Assembly (NCBI RefSeq): GCF_012273895.1 | Contig: NW_024045133.1 | Location: forward strand, 1,426,001 to 1,490,000 | DNA from: Zerene cesonia | Taxonomy: Eukaryota; Arthropoda; Insecta; Lepidoptera; Pieridae | Reading direction: 5' to 3' | DNA: 64,000 bases | In this document: piece by piece, positions 1-11,973 of the stretch | How the letters are laid out: every line of letters begins with the position of its first letter | Numbering within the stretch: the stretch's first letter is position 1 | Translations under genes and position numbers: made by a program | The notes under the pieces: generated by a model | Seen by the model: the letters and a program-made list of their open reading frames with translations, nothing else | Databases searched by the model: none | Told to the model about the DNA's origin: nothing

Positions 1-529
1 TCACTAGTACATATGTCTGAATGCAAAACTATTAGACAAAAATATGATGACATTTTCTTATTTGGCATTTATATTAAAGATTTTTTTTGCCGGGCAAGGC
101 AAGCAAAGGAGCAGGTGGGCCACCTGATGTTAAATGGTCACCACCGCCCATAAACACTTGCAACACTAGAGGTTTTACAAGTGCTTTGCCGGCCTTTCAG
201 GGACATATACGCTCTTTTCTCGAAGGCCCCAATGTCGTAATTGTTCGGGAACACCGTAGCTGGTAAATCGTTCCAATGCCTCCTTTCGTTTTGACAGGAA
301 ATCGAACCGGGGACTTTTTATTCATTAATCACACTGCCATAATGGGTTTGCGAGATTCGCAATGGTCTCTCGACTTTCACATTGGCGAGTTTCCAGGGAA
401 TTAATGATTTATACCCTCAGAGAATTCTTCGATGGAAGATATTTATTCTTATGTGTAGTGGTTTTATTGAAAACTGCTTGCTTTTATGGGACGCAGCTAG
501 TCTCCTATAATTCATTTCATTATAGGAGA

Positions 530-739
530 CTAGCTGCGCCCCGCGGTTTCATCCGCGTCAGTCCGTATCCCGTACGAATATCGGGATAAAAAGTTACCTA
601 TATGTTATTCCACTTGTCCATCTGTCTACGTACAAAATTGCATTGCAATCAGTTCAGTTGTTTTTGCGTGAATGAGTAACAAACATACTGTTTACACATC
701 TATCACATCCATCCTCACAAACTTTCGCCTATAATAGGA
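530..739 (-). mobile_element. Non-autonomous Helitron-like element
   Basis: Minus-oriented copy, diverged. Its CTAG end forms one arm of a 19-bp perfect inverted repeat (492-510/520-538). Confidence 0.65.
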
Positions 740-1130
740 TAGGCTAGTAGGATATACATACTTCAGTAGGATGGGATGTGCTCAAATACTGTTTCACCTT
801 TTTGCTGCAACAAACACACTATCTTCTGTTATTAAAAAGAGGGTCGCAATGTAATCAGTTTATTACTCATAACGCGACCTAGTTGTGCAGTGGTTAACGC
901 CCTTGACTATTGAGTCAGCCGGTTCGATAGCGACTTGTGGGCTTGAATTTGTGATGTAAATAGGAATAATTAATAATTGTTATTAGGTATAATTTATACA
1001 AAATATAGAAAACAACATTTAATTAAATTCAACAAAGGCCGCGTTCCATCGATACAATATTGTAATCATTGAAATAATGTTTCGTATTGTTTGTGATGGT
1101 TCTTAATCATCTCAATAGATGGCGCGGGGT

Positions 1131-1300
1131 GCCCCTTAGGCACATGAAACCGATAAAGTAGAAGAGATTCGATTACTGTGGCGGGATCACGGGTGGCCGA
1201 GAGGCTAGGCGTTGCTACGGTTTGGCAAAAAACGCGGGTTCGAATCCCACCTCGTGATCAAATTTTTTCTATTCTTTCAAAATTTCTCATATAGAAAACT
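1131..1300 (+). mobile_element. tRNA-like dispersed element (third family)
   Basis: TCACGGGTGGCCGAGAGG...GGTTCGAATCC...CTCGTGA folds as a tRNA-like cloverleaf with A and B boxes and a 7-bp acceptor stem, but base 33 is C rather than U. The flanks (GGCACATGAAACCGATAAAG and CTATTCTTTCAAAATTTCTC) are shared with 16617-16788, so it is a repeat, not a tRNA gene. Confidence 0.7.
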
Positions 1301-3009
1301 ATATAGTTATGTTTTCGTGTAGTTTAGTGTGTGTGTGTATTCGTGTGCGTGTTGGTGGGTGGGTTAGTGTGCCTATGTGGGTTGAATATTGAATTGTATA
1401 TATTGTTCATACAGACACATATGCACGTGCTATGTATTTGATAAAAAAATATATTAAAGTATGTATATCAATTTGAATGACTTCGACTGGTTGAGCGTGT
1501 GTGTGTATTGTTTGTTTTTATGTCACAGTCGGCAATGGAGCTGGTGGGTCGCCTGATGGTAAGCGCTTCCAACGCACATGAACACTTGGAAAGGCGTAAG
1601 GTCGATTGCAGACTTTATCTGTTTAAGAAAGAATTGACGTGAGGAATATAGGAAAGGACTGGAAAGGGTGAGGAAAAGGATATGGGCGTGTGAGATTTTA
1701 AGAGTATCTGTCTAATTAACGTTATCCAGTTGTATGGTATCAAACATTTATTAACTATAGAATCTAGATATGTGTCTAAATGTAGAAACTGTCATCCGCT
1801 ATTTTATCCCCTTGGGGGTAGAATTTATCAAAATCCTTTCTCAGTGTATGCCTACGTCATAACATCTATCTGCGTGCCAAATTTCAACCCGATCCGTCCA
1901 GCGGTTTGGGCTGTGCGTTGATAGATCACTATGTCAGTCAATCACCTTTGAGTTAAAGGTATTCAAATAAAAACATACACAATACACGACGTTGTGAATT
2001 TTGCCGATTCCAAACCTCTTGCCCTCTCAATAATCAACGCCATTAACCACTGCGCCATTAGGGTCAATAGGGGTCTTGTATATTGACCGCGTGACGTCAC
2101 AGCTCACATCCGTCGCTCACTTGGCCGACAGTTCAATGAGCACTTTGACGCCATACTATGTCGGCCAGTAGTGTCTGTGGGTTCGATACATTGTAGATTA
2201 ATATTGTAAAGGTTTAAGTTTTTTGGTAGTTTGTGTGTAGAAACTGCTCGAACTATTTTAAAAAATTACCTACAACTTGCTATCCAGTATGTTATAAAAA
2301 CATTAAGACACATATCTAGATTCTATAATTAGTAAATGTTTGATACATTGCAACTAGATAACGACTATACTCTTAAATTGATATATACATATAAACCTTC
2401 CTCTTGAGTCTATCTATCTATCTTTTAATCTATCTATTAAAAATAACCACCAACATTTTTTAAAGTCTCATCGTACAAACACACAGTCGTACGACTTCGT
2501 TTTAACAATACTATGCAGTGATTAGAACGCTATATTTTTATCGAGTGATGTAGGGTATATTTTTTTCGTTCCGGGTCAATTCAAGCGGTTAGTTGGTTGT
2601 TTTGAAAAGGTCCATAAGTGCGAAATTTTTTATTTTTTATCATTTATTTAGAGGGCTTTTAAACTATTGTTTATATCAGCCACATTAAAACGAAAACCAA
2701 AACTTATAAACTAGATACAAACTCGATTAAAATGAAAAAACAAATAAAATATATTAAAAAAAAACAAATCTTTCCCTCCTAAAATGCGGTATTTAAAACA
2801 TAAACAAAAATGATTCCATCTATAAGGTGCCCTCGGCTCCCCCACTCGTCGCAAGAACACAGTAGTTGTGGATGGCACTGTTTCAGGCCGATCTCTAGGG
2901 GTGTGGTACTTGGGCCAGCTCGCAGCGGGGAAGTGCCGCACCCTCACAGAAAACCGGCGTGAAATAGTAGCGTGCTGCCGTGTTTCGTAAGGTCCTCGTC
3001 CATTCCTTT

Positions 3010-3350
3010 GTGTTTATGTGGTAGTCGAGCACGCTTCGGCACGAATTGAGCCAGCTCGCACCGTAGAAGTACCATACCCCCACAGAAGACCGGCGTGAAA
3101 TAGCATTCTGCTGTGTTTCGTTCGGTGAGTGGGGGAGCCGGGGGCCCATATCGTTTTCCTTACCTTTCCCGGTCCTTTCCTTTATTCCTCTCGCCAATCT
3201 TTTCTTGATCCCTTCCCAATTTAAAGTCGGCAATACATTTGTAGAGGCGTAAGGTCTGCAATGGACCTTATGCCTCTCTAAATGTTCATGGGCGGTGGTA
3301 GCGTTTACCATCAGGCGTCCCACCAGCTCCATTGCCGGCTCTGACATAAA
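3010..3350 (+). mobile_element. Non-LTR/SINE-type retroelement 3' part
   Basis: Ends GCTCCATTGCCGGCTCTGAC and A-tail; inner hairpin from AGGCGTAAGGTC and GACCTTATGCCT. Related plus copies: 9312-9642, 11585-11788, 18700-18790, 24665-24812, 34565-34735, 43085-43170, 58660-58800. Minus copies: 1517-1690, 33810-34160, 35360-35668, 44384-44670. Its short reading frames give the spurious proteins with GSRRPISFS. Confidence 0.65.
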
Positions 3351-3837
3351 AAAAATCCTTTTTTCCAGTGGTCAATCCTTTCCTTATCCCTTTACCATTA
3401 AAAGCGGCCAGCGCATTCGCATAGGCACTACCTCTGCGAGTGTTTATGGACTCGCTTATGGCATAAAGAAGGAAGCCAATTTATGATGGTTTTGAACTAT
3501 GTAAATTTGAAATCTAATCGAATTTAGATTTTTAAGATTCAGCCGTGAAAACGTATAGACAAACGAAAAATCCGAAAAAAAACCCCTTTCATCATAATGG
3601 CAGGTGAACCCGCGCGCCGTTTCTAGTGAAATGAATTAGGTCATAACAATTAGTATTATCTCAAGAACTAAGGCGCGACTTTATTGAGGATATCGTTCGT
3701 GACTAGACCTTCTCTGCGTAGTTTTATCTTTTCGATTCAAAGGCCATATCATGCGGAATAGTGATATTACAACAGGCGTTTGCCCGCGGCTTCGCACGCG
3801 TTAAGTTTGAAGTGGTTTGATAGATCCTACTAGTCCT

Positions 3838-4040
3838 TCCTACTAATATTATAAATGCGAAAGTTTGTATGGAAGTGTGTGTGTGTATTTGTTACACTTT
3901 CACTCAAAAACTACTGTATCGATTGCAATGAAATTTGGTGCGTAGACAGCTGGACAACTGGAATAACATATAAGCAATTGTTTATCCCGATATTCCTACG
4001 GGATACGGACTTACGCGGGTGAAACCGCGGGGCGCAGGTA
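3838..4040 (+). mobile_element. Non-autonomous Helitron-like element
   Basis: Plus copy starting TCCTACTAATATTATAAATG and ending in the GC-rich hairpin ACCGCGGGGCGCAG; the final CTAG is altered to GGTA. Confidence 0.7.
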
Positions 4041-4184
4041 ATTTGTAATAATATATTTTTATAGTTTACTAGCGACCCGCCCCGGCTTCGCACGCATGCA
4101 ATTCTGATACATAATACACTACAGAAAAACTGTGAACGTTATATATACCTATAAAAATACTAGTTTTCTTCACTACATAGTATA

Positions 4185-4383
4185 CTAGCTGTGCCCCGCA
4201 GTTTCACCCGCGTAAGTCCGTATCCCGTAGGAATATCGGAATAAAAAGTTGCCTATATGTTATTCCAGTTATCCAGCTGTCTACGTACCAAATTTCATGG
4301 CAATTTGTTCAGTAGTTTTTACGTGAAAGAGTAACAAACATCCATACATCCATACAAACTTTCGCAATTATAATATTAATAGG
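4185..4383 (-). mobile_element. Non-autonomous Helitron-like element
   Basis: Minus copy, CTAG end at 4185, 150 bp from the opposite-facing copy before it. Confidence 0.7.
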
Positions 4384-4860
4384 ACTATGTAAAAGAAACA
4401 CATTTCAATGAAAGAATCAACTAAATCCTCCCATTCGCTCATACAGACCATATGTAAGGATATTATTTCTATTTTAATATACTTAATTGAAAAAAATGAA
4501 AAAACTATAAGAAACTATAATTTACAAAAACGTGAGGGATTCTAAGCCTGTAACACAGTTTTACTAACACAGTCTTTCGTTTCTACTAATATAATTGTAT
4601 GTATTTAACAGTTTTAATAAAGACTTTATTATTTATTTATTATTATTATTTAATTCTGGCGATACTAAACAGAACAATAAGATACACTCATGAAATTATT
4701 GTATCGTCACCGATCCTTGATAAGTGTACGAAGTTTGAATTAAATCTGTCCGTTCGAAGTGGGTCAAAATCGAGTCTAAGCGTGTCTGCTACATACAAAA
4801 AAAAATATGTATATATATCTACCTCCATACGAACGCGAGTGAAGCCACGGACACTGGATA

Positions 4861-5059
4861 GTCTATATATATAAAAGAAAGTGGTGTTAGTTACACTATT
4901 TGTAACTCAAAAACCGATTAACCGATTTGAGTGAAAATTTATACAGAGGTAGCTTAGTACCAGGTGACGGACATAGGAAAGTTTTTATCCCGGAAATCCA
5001 ACGGGGACGGGTCTATCTTTCCTGCGACTACGCGAGCGAAGCCGTGGCCGGTGAGCTAG
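4861..5059 (+). mobile_element. Helitron-like element of another family
   Basis: TCTATATATATAAAAGAAAG start, GCGAGCGAAGCCG hairpin-like end, GAGCTAGTT terminus. A relative occupies 9893-10171 (end GCCGGGTCAGCTAGTA). Confidence 0.55.
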
Positions 5060-5371
5060 TTAATAATAAGAGTTAAAGCACAGTGCTAATTAATTGAAAC
5101 AATAGTCGTTATCACATCGCGCGACTGATAAGCGGGTATTGACCTTGGCGGTTTAGTCTCTTTCACACAACGCGTCGTAGGCATGCGTCGGTTATACACA
5201 CGTGTTTTTAAATTATTGTTATTATAACGACTAGCGTTTACCTGCGGCCTCACACGCGTTAATGCGAAGTAGATTTGTAAAAAATTCAATAAAAAATATT
5301 CAGAATTGTTTATTTGTAACGAAACTACATAGTGTACTTCAACTATAATTAATAGATATTATCCTATTAAT

Positions 5372-5578
5372 TCTACTAATATTATAAATGCGAAAGTTTG
5401 TAAGGATGTATGTGTGTGTGTGTGTGTTTGTTGGTCTTTCACGCAAAAACTGCTGAATCGATTGTAATGAAATTTGGTCCGCAGACAGCTGGACAACTGG
5501 AATAACATATGGGCAATTTTTTATCCCGATATTTCTACGGGATACGGACTTGTGGGTGAAACCGCGGGGTGCAGCTAG
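5372..5578 (+). mobile_element. Non-autonomous Helitron-like element
   Basis: Plus copy, TC start (TCTACTAATATTATAAATG), internal TG repeat, CTAG end. Confidence 0.72.
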
Positions 5579-5621
5579 TTATATAGTGTAGTTATATAGC
5601 ATACATATAAACCTTCCTCTT

Positions 5622-5853
5622 GAATCACCCTATCAAAAAAAAAGGTGTGTGTGCGATTCACACACGATAGAAGTGAAACTTCAGTAAATCGACAAAAGAA
5701 TGAGATGAATATATATAAAACATAAAATAGTATGTATATTTCTGTCTCATTCTTTGCCGGCTTCATTCTACACATTATTTCTGTCTCTTACCTGTCGTTT
5801 TTCCGTTGCATCAGGTTTGAAATCACAACGATTCTAAAGAAGTTTCACTTCAA
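5622..5853 (+). mobile_element. MITE-like element with GAAGTGAAACTTC ends
   Basis: Contains GAAGTGAAACTTC and, 160 bp on, GAAGTTTCACTTC, with shared inner sequence TTTGCCGGCTTCATTCTACA. The same element in reverse is at 49437-49645. Confidence 0.6.
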
Positions 5854-6601
5854 AAAAACCCCCATCAAAATCCGTTGCGTAGTTTTAAAGATTTAAGCAT
5901 ACATAGGGACATTGGGACAGAGAAAGCGACTTTGTTATATACAAGACTAGCGGTCCGCCCCGAGTTCGCCCTAGGTACATACATAGCCTTCCTCAATAAA
6001 TGGGCTATCTTAACACTGAAAGAATTTTTCAAATCGGACCAGTGGTTCCTGAGATTAGTACGTCCAAACAAACAAACTCTTTAGTTACTAAAACCAACTA
6101 CTAATACTACGGGACACAGCTAGTTATATATTATATGTCTACTAGCATTCCGCCCGCGGCTTTACGCGCGTAGTCACGGATAAGATAGACTCGGGGCGTT
6201 ACCGACAAAGTTCCCGTTCCCGTTATATTTCCGGGATAAAAACTATCCAATGTGCTTTCTCGGGTCTAAAACTATCTCTGTACCAAATTTCAACATAATC
6301 GATTTAGCCGTTCTTGAGTTATAAATAGTGTATCTAACACGAGTTTCTCTTATATTATGTATATATATTCAATTTATAAGGAAACTAGCTGCACCCGGCA
6401 AACGCTGTTCTGCCTTACTCTTATCGTTTAGTGGTATGAAAAATAGATGTTAGCCGATTCTCAGACCTACCCAATGTGCTTACCAAATTTCAGAGAAATC
6501 GGTCAAGCCGTTTCGGAGGAGTATACAGTCTAACATTGTGACACGAGAATTTTATATATAAGATATTAATAAATCAAGTGACCCCCTCTCACTAATTCCA
6601 G

Positions 6602-6785
6602 ATCTGCTCCAAGCAACCAGAAGACTGACTATGTTATATAAGCGACATTGTACACGAATCGGACACGGTCGCTGACGTGATGGCGGCGCCGGCGATCGCG
6701 CAGGGTGCGATCGACGAGGCGCAGGAGACGCTGCTGGTGAAGGCGCAACACCCGCAAGTGGTCACCGCTAAGTCGTCGAAGAAAG
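6602..6785 (+). CDS. MCT-like transporter, exon 1 (5' UTR end and start codon)
   Basis: First coding exon of an SLC16/MCT-type transporter of the major facilitator superfamily, a 12-TM plasma-membrane carrier family usually moving monocarboxylates with protons (the substrate cannot be told here). A plausible acceptor (pyrimidine-rich, ending CAG at 6601) precedes it. The ATG at 6680-6682 has G at -3 and G at +4, and an in-frame stop lies upstream at 6626-6628, so this is the first possible start in this exon. It encodes 35 residues of Ala/Gln/Lys-rich cytosolic N-terminus (MAAPAIAQGA...) and ends in phase 1 before GTGAGT. The base composition is GC-rich compared with its flanks, as for the other exons of this gene. 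That this is the first exon with a 5' UTR intron upstream is an inference. Confidence 0.8.
6631..6675 (+). other. Short upstream ORF in the transporter 5' UTR
   Basis: ATG at 6631 opens a 14-codon ORF in a different frame from the main start. It ends at TGA 6673-6675, four bases before the main ATG at 6680. If the 5' UTR includes this exon part, it could lower or tune translation of the transporter by reinitiation. Only the sequence is seen; use is not shown. Confidence 0.45.
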
Positions 6786-6970
6786 GTGAGTGGCCCGGGC
6801 GCATAGCTAATGCTGAACGGGTTGTGCTTGCTCGCTGTCCGTCCCCTGGTTGTTAAAAAACAATAAAATCAGAGCGATTTATATATTGCGATGTGAAGGA
6901 AAGAGAAATAATCAAACAAACAAACATACCTTCGCAGTTGTTTATTTATTTCATTTTGTTTTATATTATA

Positions 6971-7171
6971 CTTGCTGCGGCCCCGCGGTTTCACCCGCGT
7001 AAGTCCGTATCGCGTAGGAATATCGGGATAAAATGTTGCCTATATGTTATTCCAGTTGTCCAGCTGTCTGCGTACCAAATTTAATTGCAATCGGTTCAGT
7101 GGTTTTTGCGTGAAAGAGCAACAAACATACACACATCTTTACAAACTTTCGCATTTATAATATTAGTAGGA
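6971..7171 (-). mobile_element. Non-autonomous Helitron-like element (transporter intron 1)
   Basis: Minus copy with the CTAG end mutated (CTTGCTGCGG). Confidence 0.7.
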
Positions 7172-8610
7172 AGGAAGTAGTATAAAAAAAACTGTAATTT
7201 ACAAAAACGTGAGGGATTCTAAAGCCTGTAACACAGTTTTTACTAAGGCAGGTTTTCGTTTCTAACAAAATAATTGTTGGAATTTAACAGTTTTTAATAA
7301 AGTCTCATTGTTATTGAGGTTAAATCGTGTTTTATAATAGGTACATAGCTAACCTCTAAAATTACCGTACATATATAATTTGCCGCCAAAATCGACCGTC
7401 ATGTCTTTACTATGACCAATGTCAATCAAAATTAATATGAATCTCACGACATTTCTTGGTCAATTGCATCAAATCCTTTACAGAGCGAATTAGAGAAATA
7501 AAAATATATATAAAAACGTGAAAAACATCAATCTCGTATTTTTTAAAACCATGTTGTTTTATTTTTAAATTACCTTAAAAAAATCCATTAAATTTCAAGT
7601 ACTATTTAATTTCTTTTTTATTCATCATCAAAGCAAAGACTCCAGAGTCTATACAATCTATGCAATGCACGTTGCATACGAAATTATGGAGTCTGTGGTC
7701 GAACGTCAAAATTATTTCTTATCGAACCGAAAAAAAACGCGGGTAGTTTAATGTCGCGCGGTGAAACTATAAAAAACCAATCGTGTGCAAATTAGAAAAT
7801 GCCGGCAAAATATGAGAAGCTTAAAAATAACGAGAAACAAGGTAAATATATCGATATTATAATATTAAGAAGCGGTTTATAAGGTTTTTTCCTGTTCCAA
7901 TGTTTGTGCCCAATCTCTTTTGGAAATAACCTCGATGAAATTTTTGTTGTTTTTATATACTCGCTACTAGTTAGATAAGGAAATCACGCATAGTGTATCT
8001 AGTAGCCTTTAACGTGGATTTTCGGAATAAAAATAGCTTATATAACGACAATAAACAATAATTTATATATCGAAAAAATATTATCTTAATATATGTAAAT
8101 CTCGTATCACAATGTTTGCCCTCAATGGACTCCTAAACCACTTAACCGATTATAATAAAATTCGCACACCATGTGCAGTTCGATCCAACTTGAGAGATTG
8201 GATAGTTTAAATAATTTTAATTACGATAAATGACAACCCGGACGGAGCCGGGGCGTGCAGCCAGTAACATATAGGTTAAAAACCCATGCTCCCACACTAG
8301 GATACCCTGTGTCGTGGGAAAGAAAAAGTAGAACAATATAGGTCTCTCTTGTGTCTGAAACAACACTTGTGCCTTATCTAAATATGTGTAACTCAAAGAT
8401 CGACTAACATGTGATCTATCAACGCACAGCCCAAACCGCTGGACCGATCGGGCTGAGATTTGGCAAGCAGATAGATGTTATGACGTAGGTATCCGGTAAG
8501 AAAGGATTTTGATAAATTCCATCTCCAAGTGGATGAAAGTGTAGTATGATCACAATCGGTTCCGTGGTTTACGCGTGAAGAGGAGACGGACGGACAGATA
8601 CTAAAATACA

Positions 8611-8802
8611 AGCCACGCCCCGCGGTTTCACCCGCGTAAGTCCGTATCCCGTAGGAAAATCGGGATAAAAGTTGCCTATATTTTATTCCAGTTGTCCAGC
8701 TAGCTACGTACCAAATTTCATTGCAATCGGTTCAGTAGTTTTTGCGTGAAAGAGCAACAAACGTGCACTGATCCTTACAAACTTTCGAATTTATAATATT
8801 AG
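8611..8802 (-). mobile_element. Non-autonomous Helitron-like element (transporter intron 1)
   Basis: Minus copy; its far end runs into a GAAA-type microsatellite and another repeat's tail. Confidence 0.68.
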
Positions 8803-9311
8803 AAAGAAAGATAGAAAATACGTTTATTATGACACATACAGGTAAATATAACAAAGTAATAAATATAGTTAAAATATATATGTGCCTTAATTAGGCCCGC
8901 CACTCAGCGTACTGACACTGATTTTCAGTGGATGCCTTATGCCTTTATTTATATTAGTAGGATTAGTAGGATAGGATAGTAGGACTAGTAGGATTAGTGT
9001 GAAGTGTGATATTGGATTCTCGTGGAAAATTTCACGAAACATAGTGGAAAATCACACGGGTGAATGACAATGAAATTTAAATTCAACTTTTGGATTATAC
9101 ATGCGAGTCGATTCGAAACGTCGGAAGGTGTCGGAGTGCAGATTAAAAAAACCGTTTATTTTCCAACGCGTAACTAAAAAGTTTTTATATTCTTGTGGAC
9201 TTTTTGTGGTGCGTCCATTGATTACTCTGACATGCTACTGAGATACTCGTCTTCAGAATGTGAGATTGACATTCAATTCTACCCCCCTCTTTCCCTTGGA
9301 TCCCTCGCGTA

Positions 9312-9642
9312 ATTTTATTGTGGTAGTCGAGCACGCTTCGGCACGAATTGGGCCAGCTCGCACCGGGTAAGGACCACACCCCCACAGAAAACCGGCGTGA
9401 AATAGTGGCATGCCACTGTGTTTCGTACGGTGAGTGGGGGAGCCGGAGGCCCATTTCCTTTTCCTCACCCGTCCCAGTCCATTCCTTCTTTCCAGTCTTT
9501 AATCCTTTCCTTTTCTCTTATCCCATAAAAGCGAGCAGCACATTCGTAGAGGCACTACCTTTGCGAATGTTCATGGGCGGTGGTGATCGCTTACCATCAG
9601 GCGAACCACCAGCTCAGTTGCCCGCTATGACATAAAAAAAAA
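9312..9642 (+). mobile_element. Retroelement 3' part (transporter intron 1)
   Basis: Subfamily with GCACTACCTTTGCGAATG and CAGGCGAACCACCAGCTCAG before the A-rich tail. Confidence 0.65.
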
Positions 9643-9892
9643 GAAAAAATTATGGATGCTGCCCATACGATTTGTCAATCATCATCAGCTCATGCATGTT
9701 CCGAGGGACTGGGTATTTCTATAGATCATGTGATAATATGGTACATGAGACACGTCACTGCCAAGTATCATCGGAATACGTTCAGTGGTTTTCGCGTGAA
9801 AGAGGAACAAACATTAATGCCATTTTTTTGCTTAATTTCGCCTTTATAATAAAAGTAGGAAGTAGGATTTCCCATGTTCGGATAAGTTATCT

Positions 9893-10171
9893 ATATATAT
9901 ATATATATATATAAAAATGAAACCCGTTTTCCTTGGTCACGGCATCACGCGTGAATGGCTGGACCGATTTCACTAATACTTTTTTTGTTGTGTTTGTTAT
10001 TATTACGAGAAGGTTCTTACGGAAAAAAATATTAGGATAATCTCTTAGAAATATTGAAAAATGTACATTTAATTTTGCATATTTTAAAAAACGCGAGTAA
10101 CAAATGTCAATGTCATTCACAGCCATAGATTATGTGGCTAAGGCGGTACGAAGTTCGCCGGGTCAGCTAGT
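9893..10171 (+). mobile_element. Helitron-like element of another family
   Basis: Starts in TCTATATATATATA...AAAATGAAACC and ends GTTCGCCGGGTCAGCTAGT. No transposase reading frame. Confidence 0.55.
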
Positions 10172-10643
10172 AATTACATAAAAATAATCTCAGTTGATTA
10201 CCCGGCTAACGCTGTTGTGTATTACTCTTATCAATTAGGGTCATATAAATCGGTTCACCCACTAAAGACTTACGAGGTGACAAACACAAAAGCAAACACA
10301 GTCGAATTGAGAACCATCCGTTTATTTCGTGTCGGTTAATAAGGAGCTGCGAGCTAACAAACACAAAAGCAAAATATTTTGATAAAAACGAATTGATAAC
10401 CACCTTTTTTGAAATCGGTTTATAAAATAAACCACATTTTCCTTCCTCCTCCTACCTGGCACTACGGCGAATTTTATTGAAGGTTAGTAATGTCCAACGA
10501 TCGGATAACCAGTTATATTGGATAGCGTTTTCGCATCGTTTTCCTCATAAGACGATGAGGGGGGAGGGAGGGGGGTTCCCGTTGCCTTATCCTCCCCGTA
10601 CACGTCCCGGTCCTTGCCACCTCCTTCATCCTACTATCCTACT

Positions 10644-10849
10644 TCCTACTAATATTATAAATGCGAAAGTTTGTAAGGATGTGTGTGTGTGTGTGTTTGT
10701 TGCTCTTTCACGCAAAGACAACTTAACTGTTAGCAATGAAATTTGGTACGTAGATAGCTGGACAACTGGAATGAAACATAGGCAACATTTTAATCCGATA
10801 TTGCTACGGGATATGGACTTACGCGGGTGAAACCGCGGGGCGCAGCTAG
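10644..10849 (+). mobile_element. Non-autonomous Helitron-like element (transporter intron 1)
   Basis: A well-kept plus copy: TCCTACTAATATTATAAATG start, (GT)n, GCGGGTGAAACCGCGGGGCG hairpin and CTAG end, target A|T. Confidence 0.78.
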
Positions 10850-10937
10850 TATATTTATATAGGTTTCGAATGTATGTTTGTGTTTGAAGGCGAAATAGAC
10901 ATTTCTTCTTCCTTCGTTGATTCATTTAAACAATAGC

Positions 10938-11184
10938 ATACAACGTTGGTTGGATGACCGCCTCCTTGGTACAGTGGTTAACGCCTGAGCGTAGAACCGA
11001 GGGGTCCTGGGTACAATTCCCGGTGGGGACGCACAAAACAAACAAGTCTCGGTCTGGCAGTACACAGAAGGCTGATCACCTGCTTGTCCCTAAAGAAAAA
11101 TCGATCAGTGAAACAGATGTATGTATATCATCTGCCCCATACCCCAGTAGGGGACACGGGACTTCACTTATACAACGTTGGTTG
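10938..11184 (+). mobile_element. tRNA-derived SINE with 15-bp target-site duplication
   Basis: ATACAACGTTGGTTG occurs at 10938-10952 and 11170-11184. Between them is a SINE whose head has a pol III A box (TGGTACAGTGG) and B box-like GGTACAATTCC, then a body with CCCTAAAGAAAAATCGATCA and CCCCATACCCCAGTAGGGGA. Second full copy at 62721-62936 (minus). Confidence 0.85.
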
Positions 11185-11393
11185 TCTGGTAGAGATCTCT
11201 TATGCGTGACAAGGCCGCGTTAAGTGATGTGTCTTCTTAAGTTTGGTTTTTAAATAAATTAATAATATTCATAATATGCCTAGACCAAGAAGTCCACAGT
11301 GGTGTTAAATAAATAAACATTCTATCTATCTTTCTTTCTATCTTTCTTTAATTAATAAAATCGAATTAATTACCGTTCGCATATACTTTCCAG

Positions 11394-11510
11394 TGACGCT
11401 GCCGGAGGATGATGATGGCAAAGTCGGCAGGTTCACCATCGGCCCGGCGCCGGAGCGCGACTGGGAGATGGTCCCGCCGGACGGCCGGTGGGGGTGGTGC
11501 GTGCTAGTCG
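11394..11510 (+). CDS. MCT-like transporter, exon 2 (MCT signature before TM1)
   Basis: 117 bp, phase 1 in and phase 1 out, between TTTCCAG and GTGAGT. It encodes about residues 36-74, joining exactly to exon 1. An acidic and Gly-rich stretch leads into PPDGRWGWCVLV, the start of TM1. This is the MCT family signature usually written [DE]G[GS][WF][GA]W. The third position here is Arg (residue 67) where Gly or Ser is usual, and the rest of the motif is kept. The flanking introns hold Helitron-like elements and SINEs. Confidence 0.9.
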
Positions 11511-11790
11511 GTGAGTGAAGGTTTTTTTAGGTGGGAGGAAGAGAAAAAAGGAGATTGGGGAGAATTTTTTTTAAAGAAACTTGCTGCACCCCGCAATCTC
11601 ACCTTCCCAGTCCTTTACTTTATCCCTATAGCCAATCCTTTCTTAATCCCTTCCCAAAAAGTCGGCAATCCATTTGTAGAGGCGTCAGGTCTGCAATGGA
11701 CCTTATGCCTCTCCAAATGTTCATAGGCGGTGGTAGCGCTTACCGTCAGGCATCCCACCAGCTCCATTGTCGACTGTAGCATAAAAAAAA

Positions 11791-11973
11791 ATTCACCCGC
11801 CTAATTCTGTATCCCGTAGGAATATCTTGATAAACAATTGCTTATATGTTATTCCAGTTGTACAGCTGTCTACGTATCAATTTTCTTTGCAATCGGTTCA
11901 GAAGTTTTTGCGTGAAAAAGCAACGAACACATACACATCCTTATAAACTTTTGCATTTATAATATTAGTAGGA
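11791..11973 (-). mobile_element. Truncated Helitron-like element (transporter intron 2)
   Basis: Minus copy missing its CTAG end, where it abuts the A-tail of a retroelement copy. Confidence 0.65.

Noticed and set aside
1187..1259. Possible functional tRNA gene
   Set aside because: The fold is good, but base 33 is C, the T stem has a mismatch, and the flanks are shared with a reverse copy at 16617-16788, so it is a tRNA-derived repeat.
2895..3347. 150-codon minus-strand frame; similar ones at 9185-9468, 33924-34164 and 35388-35681
   Set aside because: Belong to copies of one retroelement tail; the same peptide words recur and are not separate host genes.
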